The notes: generated from the letters alone by a model not told the origin. 64,000 nt of DNA from Dryococelus australis (GCA_029891345.1 CM056995.1:217004547-217068546), one strand, 5' to 3'. Shown: positions 1 through 10,912, counted from the first letter of the stretch. Program-made: numbers and translations.

Positions 1-124
1 TTACCAACTTTACTGAGTGAAGACCACTCAGTGCGCCCATGAAAATGTATGTATGCAGGGGCAGTGACAGTGACTTTTTCTAAGGTTCATTTATTAAGTG
101 CTCACTTTATCGTAAACACCCTTT
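1..124 (+). mobile_element. Family A TIR element, 3' part (cut by window edge)
   Basis: The window opens inside a family A copy. The block beginning TTACCAACTTTACTG, then CACTCAGTGCGCCC, GGGGCAGTGAC and the terminal AGTGCTCACTTTATCG matches the right third of the full copy at 36380-36796. The left part lies outside the window. Non-coding. The superfamily is unassigned because no transposase is linked to it. Orientation is arbitrary: plus means the end followed by AGCCCTGCTT lies on the left. Confidence 0.8.
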
Positions 125-504
125 GGAGGCATTTTTTGTCAGATTCCTAGTCACAGTGGCACTAAGATGGAAGTAGACCGGCTTACAATTGAGTAATGCA
201 TTCGCAAAATTGAAAAACATTCAGGACTCGTCAAAAAGTATTGCACACGCCACTTGTCAGTTTCTTTGTTCCATACGAAAGAGGAATACACTTATTTTGT
301 AACACGGTAAAATTTCTTGCTATATATTTGTAAATTTCTCTTTATAATGCTTTAAAAATACTGTTAATAGATAATTTTCAATCATGTAAAAAATATTTCC
401 ATCTCGGATGTTTCAAAGAGCACATTTTGCATTAAAACCTTCAAGTAAATACTAATGTTAATAAAATGATTTTCTCTAGGTATGTATTAGTAAGCTTCCG
501 TAAC
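125..504. other. AT-rich stretch, nothing recognised
   Basis: I see no open frame, repeat match or structured element here apart from AT-rich runs. Confidence 0.5.
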
Positions 505-938
505 TAAAAATAAATATTATGAAATTGGGTTTAGCTGTGTTGGGGACATGGCCGCTTGTTTTACGTGAATCTGTCTACGTTGACGGGCTCAGACGCCTTG
601 ATGATTTTTTAAGTTTCCGGCACTGCTTCGCTCGATCATATAGGGTTTTATGGGTATCACTGGATTACTTTTGAGATGCTCTTTCCCGCCTTATAAGATT
701 TCTGAATTTCAACTTGACTTTTTGACTAATATAGGCCGACATTGTTTTATGTTTGTCTTCATTTTACATTAAACTCGTACAATTTCACCGTAACCACGCC
801 ACACAAATGTTTTTATACACGCAATCGATTGAACGTGACGAGAGCTGTCGATTGAAAACTCACACGCGTGCCGTAGCTTCTAGTCGAAAGTAATACTATG
901 CGTAAGTTGAGACGCAGCGAAACGAACCAAAATTGCGC
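505..938 (+). repeat. Interspersed repeat, left member of an inverted pair
   Basis: This block, from the AT-rich run before TTGGGTTTAGCTG to GCGAAACGAACC, reappears in reverse complement at 4215-4645. Shared stretches include CGCAATCGATTG, the GGTATCACTGGATTACTTTTG-like region and CTCGATCATAT. The copies are clearly diverged but colinear over about 420 bp. They could be two separate insertions or the long inverted ends of one 4.1-kb element. No protein is visible in either. Confidence 0.7.
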
Positions 939-941
939 ACC

Positions 942-1180
942 TCCTCTCCCTCCCTCCCTCCACTCCCTCCTTCACCCCACCCCTGCCCTCTCTTTCCCCC
1001 CACACCACCCTCCCCCCTCCCCACCCTCCCCCTCACCCTCATTCACCACTCCCCCTCACCCTCATTCACCACTCCCCCTCCCCCCTCATTCACCTCTCCC
1101 CCCTCCCCCCCTCATTCACCACTCCCCCCTCATTCACCACTCCCCCCTCCCCCTCATTCACCACTCCCCCCTCTTCAGCG
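942..1180. repeat. C-rich pyrimidine minisatellite
   Basis: Almost pure C/T on this strand, with six occurrences of CATTCACC separated by C5-C7 runs; the core unit is about CTCATTCACCACTCCCC. The complementary strand is G-rich with many G4-G6 runs, compatible with G-quadruplex formation. It starts directly where the repeat at 505-938 ends. Open frames here are low-complexity proline/histidine/serine and are not believable genes. Confidence 0.85.
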
Positions 1181-1969
1181 AGCAAGACGCGATGCTTCGC
1201 AGTTTTCACTCAATGTAACATATTCCTTGATCCATTGGCGATCGAGGTAATTGAATTTTGAATGTAGATGATATATTCGGAGCTGCAATGGCAAACACTA
1301 TCCCCGATTTTATCATAGGAGTTTCTGGATTGCCTCCCACTATGGTTGCAAATTTAAAGACTTATTTAAATCGAAAAAAGGAAATTAGATCTTGCCTGTC
1401 TCTTGGTATAATCACTGGCTAAGAGCAATTATATTATAATGTATACGTTTGTTTCGAAAGCTGCAGTAGTTCCACTCCGTACCGCTGTGTGCATGTGTTC
1501 ACACACACTTACGCGTAGAGGCGTGATGATATCCGAAGCATGAGTCTCGATCGCCCTTAGTGCACCCGCGCTTCCATGCCTCGACCAGACGTCACATCCG
1601 AGCCATGACCACGTCGGAGATGTACATGCTCGACATGAAACTGTAGTCACAAGGTCGAGCGCGACACCTTTAGATCCGCAGCCGCGTGATGAACATGCGT
1701 GACCTTAGAACCCCGGGGGGTCAAGCGCAGGACGCAGGCAGAATGTGAGAGAGAGGTCACACCCTGCTGACCCCCGCGACCTTCGTCTAGACAAGTGAAA
1801 CTGCTACTCCCGGTCCCGACCATATCCTATAACGATGATGTAGACAGATGTTTGTCTCCTGCGCGTGTCCCCAACAAACGTATACTTGCCCATCGCCGGT
1901 ACTCGCGCGTTGAGCGGTGAACAACGTACATTTTTGGCGTGAATAGGTCTTTAAGATAAAAAGTGCGGC
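1181..1969. other. No recognised feature; GC-richer patch at 1480-1800
   Basis: The patch 1480-1800 is richer in GC and CpG than its surroundings. Only short frames (73 codons on the minus strand) are present and none looks like a known protein. Confidence 0.4.
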
Positions 1970-2377
1970 AAGGCCTGTTCACGATAGTCATCACTTCTGA
2001 AATCAACCTTAGAAAATGTCTACTAGACCTGCTGCATGACGGGCGCACTGAGTGATACGCGTCCAGTAAAGTTGTTAAAGAAGAATGGCATCGTAGATCC
2101 ACATCTTAACATCGAAAAAAAAGTGTTAGGCAACCATTTGTGATGTCTTAAGTTATTTTTTTCTCCTTTCTGCTTTTTTAATGCATAGCAGCGTGAAAAT
2201 AAGCATATTTGTAAAATTTATTTTATAATAATTTTACAGTTTCACTTGACCGACGCATGAATAAAGTGCTGAGGCCCGTGGCAATGTTAATTTCACATAA
2301 GACTGAAGAAGGCACAATGTGAATAAAAGTAGATCTTGGGCAGGGTTTTCGAAAGTGCTCACATTACTAAGAACAAC
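1970..2377 (-). mobile_element. Family A TIR element, full length, reverse
   Basis: Runs from GGCCTGTTCACGATAG to AAGTGCTCACATTACTAAGAA. Between the ends it has the family hallmarks in reverse: GGGCGCACTGAGTGA, TTTCACTTGACCGACGCATG, ATAAAGTGCTGAGGCCC and AGTAGATCTTGGGCAGGG. Both termini are decayed relative to other copies, so this is an older insertion. Confidence 0.85.
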
Positions 2378-3490
2378 GTATACCGGGACAGAAACGGCCA
2401 TGTAGTGTTTGGTGGGTGATCCGTTCTAACGCTAAAACTTTCCGGCTAAATAACACTAAGTGTGTGGTCTCGTTCGATTGGTTGCGAGACTAAGACACCG
2501 GCACGTGACCTCGAGTTTGTGCCGCACATGCGCCGGGCGCGGGTTTGGGCCCGCGCCGCCTGGCAGCAATTTTCGGGCGTGGGCGAAAATTTCCGGGTGG
2601 TATATCTCTCGACTCGGACGTGTTAGCGCGCTGATTTTGGAGCCAAACGAAAGATCGCATAAACATTTGTCGAGTCATGTTACAATGGGTCAGTATCTAT
2701 TTAGTTTCTTTAATTTCATCCACATATCCTCCCCAGAAAATTTTAACCCGCTAGCATAAACGTATTCACGTAAAACTTACGGTTGTGTCTTCGACGCCAC
2801 CTCAGACTTATTTTATTTTTTTAAATATAAACTCACCCTTTTATACCAGGGTGTCTACTGATCATGAAAATTATAAAGTAATCACATTAAGCAGGCGGCA
2901 ATGACAGCATTTGAAATGTAATTAAATTGAGTGGGTGATCATGAAATTAGTTTGTATCGGTCCAATGTTCAAATCATTGTCTATTGATGTGCCATGCTAA
3001 ATGGTAAAGGATGAAACCATGGGTAATTTATGATCCTGCATAAATCATGCATTATACACTTAATGGTCATTATTACACCGATATTATCGAAAAGTCGAGA
3101 GTTTTATTCAGTGGAAAGAAAGACATTCTGTATTCGAATAAAACAGTTTTCTGACTATTAAGTCGGAGGAAACTCTAAAACATTTAAAACAGTTACTTAT
3201 AGTTTTATGACCTGGGGCTTTGTTCGTTTTGATAGTGCGGTTGGCATGAAACCAGTAGAATGATGGGACACAAAGAATAGATATGCGTGGCTCTTGCTCA
3301 CTCTACAAACATCCCTCCTACTGTATGGACTCTACCACACACAGACAAAATGTACGCTCTAAGAGTCCATCCGCAATCAGCGCGCAGATCAAACATACCC
3401 CGCCGCGGCTGAACCGGCAGCAAGTCGTTCAGCCTGACAAGGCTAGTCTCGAATTAAGCTACACGATTTCAGTTGACAGTGTAGAGTGAG
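2378..3490. other. Mostly AT-rich; GC-rich island with two hairpins at 2460-2650
   Basis: The island contains two adjacent perfect 8-bp inverted repeats: GGCGCGGG/CCCGCGCC (2536-2543, 2550-2557) and AATTTTCG/CGAAAATT (2568-2575, 2584-2591). CpG is frequent. A promoter-like island or a repeat end are both possible. The remainder is featureless. Confidence 0.4.
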
Positions 3491-3491
3491 A

Positions 3492-3600
3492 CGACCATAA
3501 TCTAAAGATGAGGTCGACAGATATAGTCTTTGGTGCATGTAGCCAATATTGACCAACCCCAAACCACCGCGACTGCCAGTCACATGGACATCAGATGAAA
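3492..3600 (+). mobile_element. Family F element, left-end fragment
   Basis: CCATAATCTAAAGATGAGGT followed by a decayed interior and CAGTCACATGG matches the left end of the complete family F element at 25587-25923. No right end is seen nearby, so this is a truncated copy. Confidence 0.55.
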
Positions 3601-4054
3601 GTGTTTCGTTATATATTACTAGAGACCAGCCACGAGGCATGTTTTACAAATAGGACTCTGCTCAGGTTTACAGCACGTGTATGCACTAAATACTTAAGGT
3701 AAATAACATAGGATTAATACCGTGTTGTTAAACAATTCTTCGTAAGTGAACTTTAAAAGACAAAAATGGTACTGTGGATCATCCTTAAGAGATACATATG
3801 CTGTTGCGGACGTTTTTATGACCTTATTGATATCTGCAATTATGTAGTACATTAATTTCGTGTATATCTGATTTAATCAGCGTAAACCGTGTAAGCGCTC
3901 AAAAAGATGCTTTTTCAGACTATTAGAAAACGTCTTCTCTAATGTCCTTAAATATTATTTTATATACCTAAACATTCCTCGAAAATTCTCTAAATGATAG
4001 AGAAAACCGCCACGAAATCGATCAAATAGTTTTGAAGCATTATCCGCGCGCCCA

Positions 4055-4071
4055 CACGCGCGCGCGCGGCT
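4055..4071. repeat. Short alternating CG tract
   Basis: An ACACGCGCGCGCGCGGC run of alternating purine-pyrimidine, unusual in this AT-rich context. Confidence 0.6.
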
Positions 4072-4214
4072 GGGTGACTGTTTTATGCTATGTATAGATT
4101 CATAGTTTTTCAGTCTCTGCAAGTATCCGCAAAACATGCAGTTAAATACATGCCGCATAGTTTCGCTAGTAAAAAGTGGTATTCAGTCTGTATTGGGAGT
4201 TCTGGATTGGGGAA

Positions 4215-4645
4215 GCCGCAATTTTGAGTTCGTTTCGCCGCGTCTCATAACTTCCTCGTAGTATAACTTTTGACTAAGAGAAGCTACGACGCTCGTTAAG
4301 TTTCAATCGACAGATTTCGTCAAGATCAATCGATTGCGTGTATAAAATAATTTTTGTGGCGTCTTTATGGTGAAATTGTAAGAGTTTAATGTAAAAAAAT
4401 TAAGACAACTTGACACAATTTCGACCTATACTCGTCAAAAATTAGTCGAAATACAGAAATCGTATACGGTTGGAAAGAGCGTCTCAAAAGTAATCAAGTG
4501 ATACCCATTGAACCCCATATGATCGAGTGAAGCGGTGCCGGGAACGTAAAATAAATACAAAGGCGTCAGAATGCGTCAGCGTATACGTATTCACGAAAAT
4601 CAAACGGCAGTGTCTCCAATACAGCCAAACCCAATATTTTTTTTT
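4215..4645 (-). repeat. Interspersed repeat, right member of the inverted pair
   Basis: Reverse-complement counterpart of 505-938. It begins GCAATTTTGAGTTCGTTTCG and ends AGCCAAACCCAATATTT. Shared landmarks are ATCGATTGCGTGTATA, AAGTAATCAAGTGATACCCA and CATATGATCGAG. Similarity extends a little into the outer AT-rich flank, so the element edge is uncertain. Confidence 0.7.
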
Positions 4646-5220
4646 AATAACCTAAACGATTTGAAGTGCGTAGACAAATAATATTTAGTTGCTTATTTAA
4701 TGTCTAATAGTTTTGGTAAGCAAATACTAAAATAACACATTTGTTATTGTCGCTATACAAAGTATTACTTTAGTTGCACATTAAATACACAGTTTAATTC
4801 AAGAAAACTTTCTTCCTTGGTGTAGGTATGTAATGAGCTCGCTGTCGACGCGATGTAAAGCCCTGACAGATCTTGTCCTCGAGGTCAATGAGTGTGTCAA
4901 TGTTGCTCAGACAATGTCGCGTCCTCCCACGTCGCGGACCCTGAGCACAAGGTACCGCGAGCCTCTGGCTGCCTCACCCGTCGCTCATCACCCAGTCGAC
5001 GTACTCGTCCTTCGTCTGGCGAGGCCACCCGAGAGTGGGTAGTCTGAGGCCAGATTTACAATAGCGTGTCGCGTACGTCCGTCCGTTCGTTTCCCAGACC
5101 AGTTTTCGTACGTCCGTCGTCAGTTCATTGTTGCTAACTAATCCAAACCAAACTGTTTACAAATTGAAAAAAAATCTTCATAAATAATGCATTTTTTCGG
5201 CGGTATTCTATTTGTAAGTA
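4646..5220. other. No recognised feature
   Basis: AT-rich DNA with a more GC-rich part at 4830-5120 containing repeated CGTACGTCCGTC motifs near 5070 and 5110. The 69-codon frame there resembles nothing I know. Confidence 0.4.
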
Positions 5221-5636
5221 TAGGCTGTTCGCCGTAAAATGAGCCCTTTTTAAATCCCTGCTCAAGATCTACTTATACGCAAGTTGTCTTCTTCCGCCTT
5301 GAGTAAAATTAACATTGGCACGGGCCTCAGCACTCTATTCATGCGTCGGTCAAGTGAAACTGTAAAATTATTAGGGACGTAAATATTTTAAAAATTTTCT
5401 TATCTTTACACTTCTATGCACAAAAAAGAAGAAAGAGAGAGAAATAATTCAAGTTATCACAAATTGTTACCCAACACTTTTTCTTAGACGTTAATATATG
5501 GAACTACTTTCTATCCTTCGTTACCAACTTTACTGGGCGCATGTCGCTCAGGGCGCCCGTTAAGATGTACGCAGGAAGGGACAGCGACTTTTTTCTAAGG
5601 TTGATTTCAAAAGTTCTCACTTGTGAACAGGTTTTA
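5221..5636 (+). mobile_element. Family A TIR element, full length
   Basis: Starts TAGGCTGTTCGCCGTAAAAT after GTAAGTA and ends AAAAGTTCTCACTTGTGAACAG. The order of internal blocks is standard: GCTCAAGATCTACTT, ATGCGTCGGTCAAGTGAAAC, TTACCAACTTTACTGGGCGC, CAGGGCGCCC. The right terminus has lost several bases compared with CACTTTATCGTGAACAGCC. Confidence 0.9.
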
Positions 5637-5910
5637 TCCAAAATGCGCATACATGCACATAACGAAAATCTATATAAGAAATTTTTAATAACATATAATA
5701 CACTATTTTATTACTTTTGCTATTGCAAAGAAGGAACTTGTGATTGAAAATGTAATTATCAATAGACCTTCAGGAAAAATGTAACGTAATTTCATTTTAC
5801 TGCTGCATAAACAAACATGTGAAAACAAAAGACGGCCAAAAAAATACTGCACAGTCTTCTAAATACAGGATGAACGAGTAAGAAAACATGCAAGTTTAGA
5901 AGGCTGCAAT

Positions 5911-5971
5911 TTCATCCACCTGTCCGTCAAAAGTTAAAGCTTGCCAAGGTTTTGACGGACGGATGGATTGA
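5911..5971. repeat. Imperfect inverted repeat (hairpin)
   Basis: A perfect 10-bp core TCCGTCAAAA (5923-5932) pairs with TTTTGACGGA (5950-5959). Weaker pairing continues outward (ATCCACC against GGATGGAT). The loop is about 17 nt. No neighbouring gene gives it a role. Confidence 0.6.
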
Positions 5972-6090
5972 ATTAATGGCCCCCTCTGATTGGTTGTTGG
6001 TCACGTGATGGACGCGACTAGTTGTAAATCCTGCCAGAGACTACAACTACACTACTTGCTACGTTAAACCCCTCAATCCTCTACACTTCG

Positions 6091-6475
6091 CCCCCCCCCC
6101 CCCTCCTCCTTTTTTTTTCCTTATCCACCTTCCGCGGTTCGTACACGTCGCGGGGTCACGGAGGTGTAGTTGCCAGGCTAGGATACTCTACACACACCTG
6201 GGCGAACAGGGTTCGATTCCAGCCCCCCCCCCCTCCTTTTTTTTTTCCTATCCACCTTCCGCGGTTCGTACACGTCGCGGGGTCACGGAGGTGTAGTTGC
6301 CAGGCTAGGATACTCTACACACACCTGGGCGAACAGGGTTCGATTCCAGCCCCCCCCCCCCCCGATTTTCGCATATGAAAATCGCGCTGGTAGCTGGGTT
6401 TTCTCAGGGATCTCCCGTTTTCCCCACCCTTTCCTTCTGGCGCTGCACCATACTCACCTCGCTTTATTCTCGATG
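6091..6475 (+). mobile_element. tRNA-headed SINE with tandemly duplicated head
   Basis: A head of about 127 bp is present twice: TCCGCGGTTCGTACACGTCG begins at 6131 and again at 6258. Each head ends in the B-box-like GGGTTCGATTCC followed by a poly-C tract (6223-6233; 6350-6363). A third C13 tract plus T-run precedes the first head at 6091. The body (GGGTTTTCTCAGGGATCTCCC, then TCTGGCGCTGCACC and CTCACCTCG) matches the SINEs at 16574, 49128 and 51068. The duplication could be genuine or a replication or assembly artefact. Confidence 0.75.
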
Positions 6476-6539
6476 TTAAAAAGCACTCAATTCTCTTCAG
6501 TTACTCGCTCATGAAAGTGTTTATAGTAAAATGCTTTGA

Positions 6540-6938
6540 CAAACTTAAAAGTGAGCACTTTTGAAATCAACCTTAGGAAAATGCCACTGGCTCTGCCTGC
6601 ATATATGTATTTTAACGGCTTCACTGAGTGACATGCACCCAGTAAATTTGGTAATGAAGGATGAAAATTAATTCGTATATTAAAGCTGACTAACAAATGT
6701 TAGACATCTATTTGTGATAACTGAAATTATTTCTTCCCCTTTCTGACTTTTTACAGCATTAAAGTGTAAAAATGGGCAGATTTTTTAAATATTTGCTTTC
6801 CTAATAATTATACAGTTTCACTTGACCGACGCATGAATAAAGTGATGAGGCCCGTGGCAATGTTAATTTTAGATAAGGCTGAAGGCTGCACAACGCGCAT
6901 ATAATTATATCTTAAGCAGAGCTTTCAAGTGCCCTTGA
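6540..6938 (-). mobile_element. Family A TIR element, reverse, terminus lost
   Basis: AAGTGAGCACTTTTGAAATC through CACTTGACCGACGCATGA to CTTAAGCAGAGCTTTCAAGT. The outer GGCTGTTCACG is missing at the left and the right end is replaced by unrelated sequence. It inserted or drifted just beside the SINE at 6091-6475. Confidence 0.8.
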
Positions 6939-7061
6939 TCACTTGCCCTTGATCCTTCCCGTTTCACGAGCCCTTGTTTCCGTCCATAGAAATATTCGTT
7001 AGTGAATTCGGACGCTTGTGTTAGTTTCCACCTAGAGTTTTATTCTGTTAAATCTCGCTCT

Positions 7062-7262
7062 ATGCCAGTTTTATTTGTCTTTGTGGCGTTTGCATGTGTT
7101 TTATGTGGCCGTGCAGTGTTCTTAAGGCAAAACAAACACAAACAAATGAAATATTTCAAACAATTGCGAATCGAAAACCATCTAGGGCTCGATAAGGTAA
7201 AGTTGTTCGTACCCTTGACTGAAGGAGACATTCTAGGATGCATAATGTGCCCTCGCTGTTAA
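7062..7262 (+). other. Small ORF with signal-peptide-like start (unproven)
   Basis: A 66-codon frame starting at an internal ATG encodes MPVLFVFVAFACVLCG, a hydrophobic stretch like a signal peptide or membrane anchor, then a basic segment (QNKHKQMKYF) and a cysteine-containing end (CIMCPRC). The same frame extends 20 codons upstream to another ATG at 7002. An opposing minus-strand frame of similar length covers the same bases, which weakens the case. I recognise no family, and it could be chance. Confidence 0.15.
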
Positions 7263-7408
7263 TTCCGACAGCGGCAATGTGACAAGTCACATCCGGGATG
7301 CACTTTTCAAGGGCATGAGGCCAGATAAGGGCCCTTAGCTGGCGAATTAGAACACATCCGTTGTTACTGTGTAGCCATCTTGCGACACCGCCGAAGGACC
7401 GTTGGTTT

Positions 7409-7764
7409 AAGGCTTGGCCTCGCCCACCATGTTGAATTTTCCATTTGTCATAACTTCCTTTTCAGTGAAACATATTTGTTACTATAGCCTTATCACAATT
7501 GGCAATCCCCTTCAAATTTAGTCGTCAAACTTCATCCACATGTGATATGGTGATTGTACAATGGCATTAATCATTTCATAATTCTCGAAAAAAAATATAT
7601 ATATATACGGCACGACGACTAAACGAATTTTCAGACTTTAGGTTTGTACTTCAGCGTAATGTATATTGTCATGATTGTATAGTAGCAGTTTCGTAATAAG
7701 TGTCGGTATAAAACTGAAATATGCTAGAACCAATAATTCAACATGGCGTGCGAGGCCAAGCCTT
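7409..7764. mobile_element. Foldback/MITE-like element
   Basis: The termini are inverted repeats of about 29 bp (AAGGCTTGGCCTCGCCCACC at 7409; complement of ATGGCGTGCGAGGCCAAGCC at 7743), with 27 of 29 positions paired by my reading. A second inner pair TTAGTCGTC / GACGACTAA lies near 7520 and 7613. The interior is non-coding and AT-rich. Borders TTAA on the left and TTGA on the right hint at a decayed TTAA target duplication, but that is weak. Confidence 0.6.
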
Positions 7765-8072
7765 GAGCTGTACTGCCGTTAGCATCGCAGGCACCTACGT
7801 CATCCGCGCCTTGCCTCACAAGGCTGCAGCGGAAGTCTTTCTTCACTACTCGCTTATCGCTACGTATACTACAGCGCCCTGCCTAGTCTTCACCCGTGGT
7901 GTTGCGCCGTATTAGCCTGCTGCCGCTTAATAATGCTTCTCGCCTGGCCGCATTGTCATTGCCTCCAGACCTGCGCGGCCATTGTCTGACCTTTCGCGTG
8001 GCCAGTTGTGTTCGACAGGAAGTTAATCTCGAGTTCGAACGTTCCATGTATGGAAACGGCGCTCCATGAATT
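7765..8072. other. GC-richer unique DNA, nothing recognised
   Basis: A 64-codon frame covers the left half. I see no domain and no repeat match elsewhere in the window. Confidence 0.35.
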
Positions 8073-8496
8073 ATAAGCTGTTCATGGTAAAATTAGCACT
8101 AGAAAAGCCCTGCTAAATGTCTACTTGTATGCACATTGTGTTTTCTCCCATCATTCGTAAAATTAACATTGTCATGGGCCTCATCACTTTACTCATGCGT
8201 CGGCCAAGTGGAACTATGGAATTATTTGAAAAGCAAATATCTAACAAATCTGCTCATTTTTACACTTCGATGTATTAAATAATAAACAGAAAGCGAAAGT
8301 AATAATTTAAGTTATCAGAAATGGCTAACTTAACACTTTTTATTTGACGTTAAGATACGGAACTATTTCCCATCTATCGTTACCAACTTTACTGGGCGAT
8401 TGTCACGCAGAGCACCCGTTGAAATATGCAGGTAGGGGCAGTGACTTTTTTCTAAAGTTTATTTAAAAAGTGGTCACTTTATCGAAAACAGCCTTT
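8073..8496 (+). mobile_element. Family A TIR element, full length
   Basis: From TAAGCTGTTCATGGTAAAAT to CACTTTATCGAAAACAGCC. All internal blocks are present. The central hairpin arms are damaged (GGGCGATTGTCACGCAGAGC), consistent with age. Confidence 0.9.
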
Positions 8497-9327
8497 AGGT
8501 ATACATGGTTATCTCGAACTCTAGGTAGAAAGGTTTGCAAGATTGGTTGTGGAAAATAGGGCCAAATGACCTATGACGTAACATGATTGGACACTCCCTT
8601 GTCACTTGATCTCCCATCTGTGAATATTAAGCATTTGATAATATATGAACGCCCATAGATACCAAATTTGGCAGTTATCACCTGCCAAATATATGGCTAA
8701 TAATATCCACGACGTTTAAATTTTTGCAGACAACTTTGTATATGAAGTTGTGGATAATCGTGCAAACTCTTCGAAGTAAACAAATTAAAAAAGTTAATTT
8801 GGAAATTTATTTGTTACGCCATAAATCTGAAAACCGAATGGCACGTCTCAAGTTACGTAAGCAGGAATTGAAGATAGTTCCGTATCTTTAAATTGGTAAC
8901 CTTTGAAATTTGTTTCTATTTGTCTTTCACGTACTGGAATGAGAGTCGTAGTAGTGTTATAATAGTGATGTATTTCATTTACTAGCGAATTCTCTGCAGT
9001 ATGTTCGGCGAATGGAAGATAAATAGTTAGGTCTGTGACAGTGTAAAGATTTAGGTTAGCGCTGAAAGGACACTGGCTAAAGGAGAAACGAAACAAAAAT
9101 AGCAGTCATCCCGTATCATGCTGTTAAATCCACTACACATTCATGAATTGCTATTTATAAGGCACTGCTCGTATTGCGATTCAATATTTATCAAGTGTTA
9201 AAGATAGTCTTAAGAGGCGGCTCATTAAATGTAGAAATTCCTGTCTGACATAATTGGTAAATTACATCATGTCGGTTGGGTATAAATAAGAGCGTACATA
9301 GTGAGGCATTAAGAAGCGGTCTCCTCC
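8497..9327. other. AT-rich DNA, nothing recognised
   Basis: An 82-codon minus-strand frame at 8848-9096 has no recognisable domain. No repeat match elsewhere in the window. Confidence 0.4.
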
Positions 9328-9755
9328 ACTATAGTGCATTTACGGTTACTTCCAAATTTCTAAAGTCCTGATGTTCTACTTCCAGGGTACTACTCCGCCT
9401 TATGCAAGCAAAGCTTCAATGACACCAAAGGGACAGCGCACCGTATTCGTGCTCACTCAGTGTTACATTATTTTGCGTAGGAACTATTTCTTCCTAGGCA
9501 TTATGAACCTACCAATGTTCTCATTGTTTTTATTCATATTAATTACAAATGAAATAATTTGATTTAATGATGAAATATAAATAAAATTTTAATTTAGCCA
9601 AAACTACCATAGTTTTGTCAACACAATTACATATAAAACACTTGTGATACATGGAATATTTTAAAAATAACCTATAACACATCTCTCACGGGGTGATTTT
9701 TTATGTTCGATTTCAAAAAGTGTGATGAAACCGCAAATAGACTGCACTTTATAGT
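9328..9755 (-). mobile_element. Family C TIR element, reverse
   Basis: Starts ACTATAGTGCATTTACGGTT and ends GAAACCGCAAATAGACTGCA, then TTTATAGTA. It shares internal blocks with 36844-37272 in the same orientation, for example ATGTTCTACTTCCAGGGTAC, CGCACCGTATTCGTG and ACACTTGTGATAC. In reverse it aligns with 12113-12492 and 39526-39892. The 63-codon frame inside is incidental. Confidence 0.75.
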
Positions 9756-10912
9756 ATCTGGCTCGAATAATTTTGTTCCCGCATTTTATACACTATAAGA
9801 TGTGCCGTGCTCTCGTGCGAATAGCTTTTCTCAAAACAATGGAGATGTAGGCCTATATTTCGATAAGTAATGCAAATAATCTGAACACAAAATCTGACTA
9901 TTTTTGTTACAGTACCTGAATGAAACATTTTCTATCGAGCGGTCATACTAGGCAATTTTCTGGCATGAATTATTTTGCGCCACTCCAGTTTAGTGTCTAG
10001 TGTACAAGTTTAGCAATAATGAATACCTTGAATAAGGAAAGGACGTCACGAGAAGTGTAGATAAATAACAGAACGTAGTTTTTAGTTATGACTAACAAAT
10101 TACAGTAATGAGCTATAAAATTTAATGGCATTGAATCGGGGTGTAAAACTTTATCACAGTAAAATTAATAATAATGATTACAAAATAGCGACGGCTTCTT
10201 TCTAATGATCCTTAACCCAAAAGCTATTTAAGCAATGCTCTTGTTAGCATTGCACTTAAGCCCTGAGAAATAGCTACGCACAGACTGAATTTATAGTACT
10301 GCCCCATGTGACAAAATGGTGGCAGATGTAGTCATATTGCCTCAATTTTTTCACTTCAAAATTCTGAAAGATCAGAGAATATTAGTTACTGTTGAAGCTA
10401 TTAGTTAAGCGCCATGTGGTATCAATTTTAGGCATTTAAGATTGGGCTAAGTAAGACGTAAATTTTTGTAAACTGGTGTCTTTGCTGGTACATTGATAAA
10501 TGTTTTGTAATAAAGAATCTTGGAACGAAAGCACTTGACGCAATGCTAACTGCTCAAAATTTTTTCTAATGTACGGAACCCATATCTTTCTTAAATTCTT
10601 CGCGCGTGATCAAAATGAAAATTGTACCGTCCACATCTGCTTTGTCTTTATAAGCGTAACAACCACCTGAAAGGGTGGTTATTAAAATAAAAGAACAAGT
10701 AATAAAACACTATTTCTCACCGGTAATGGTGTAGGCACTGGCCTTAAACTCCTTTCCTGCCGAAATACACTGACCAAACGTGTTTACTCGTGTCATCTTG
10801 GTAGCCTTACAGCTCGCTAACTTTCTTACGAGCAGGATCTAGCGCACGCATATAATCAGATTCCATAAATTCTGTGTGTTCATGTAGAGTAAACATGGCG
10901 GCCATTCTCTTC
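9756..10912. other. Unique AT-rich DNA, nothing recognised
   Basis: Over 1.1 kb with no long frame, no match to the repeat families here and no obvious structure. A short perfect inverted repeat (AACCACC/GGTGGTT, about 10660-10680) is the only local feature. Confidence 0.45.

Noticed and set aside
898-1250. Two overlapping proline/histidine/serine-rich ORFs (105-106 codons)
   Set aside because: They are translations of the C-rich minisatellite in two phases; low complexity explains the openness.
1970-2377. Helitron, because of the conserved hairpin in family A
   Set aside because: Family A has clear terminal inverted repeats and, where intact, TATA borders. It lacks the TC...CTRR ends of Helitrons.
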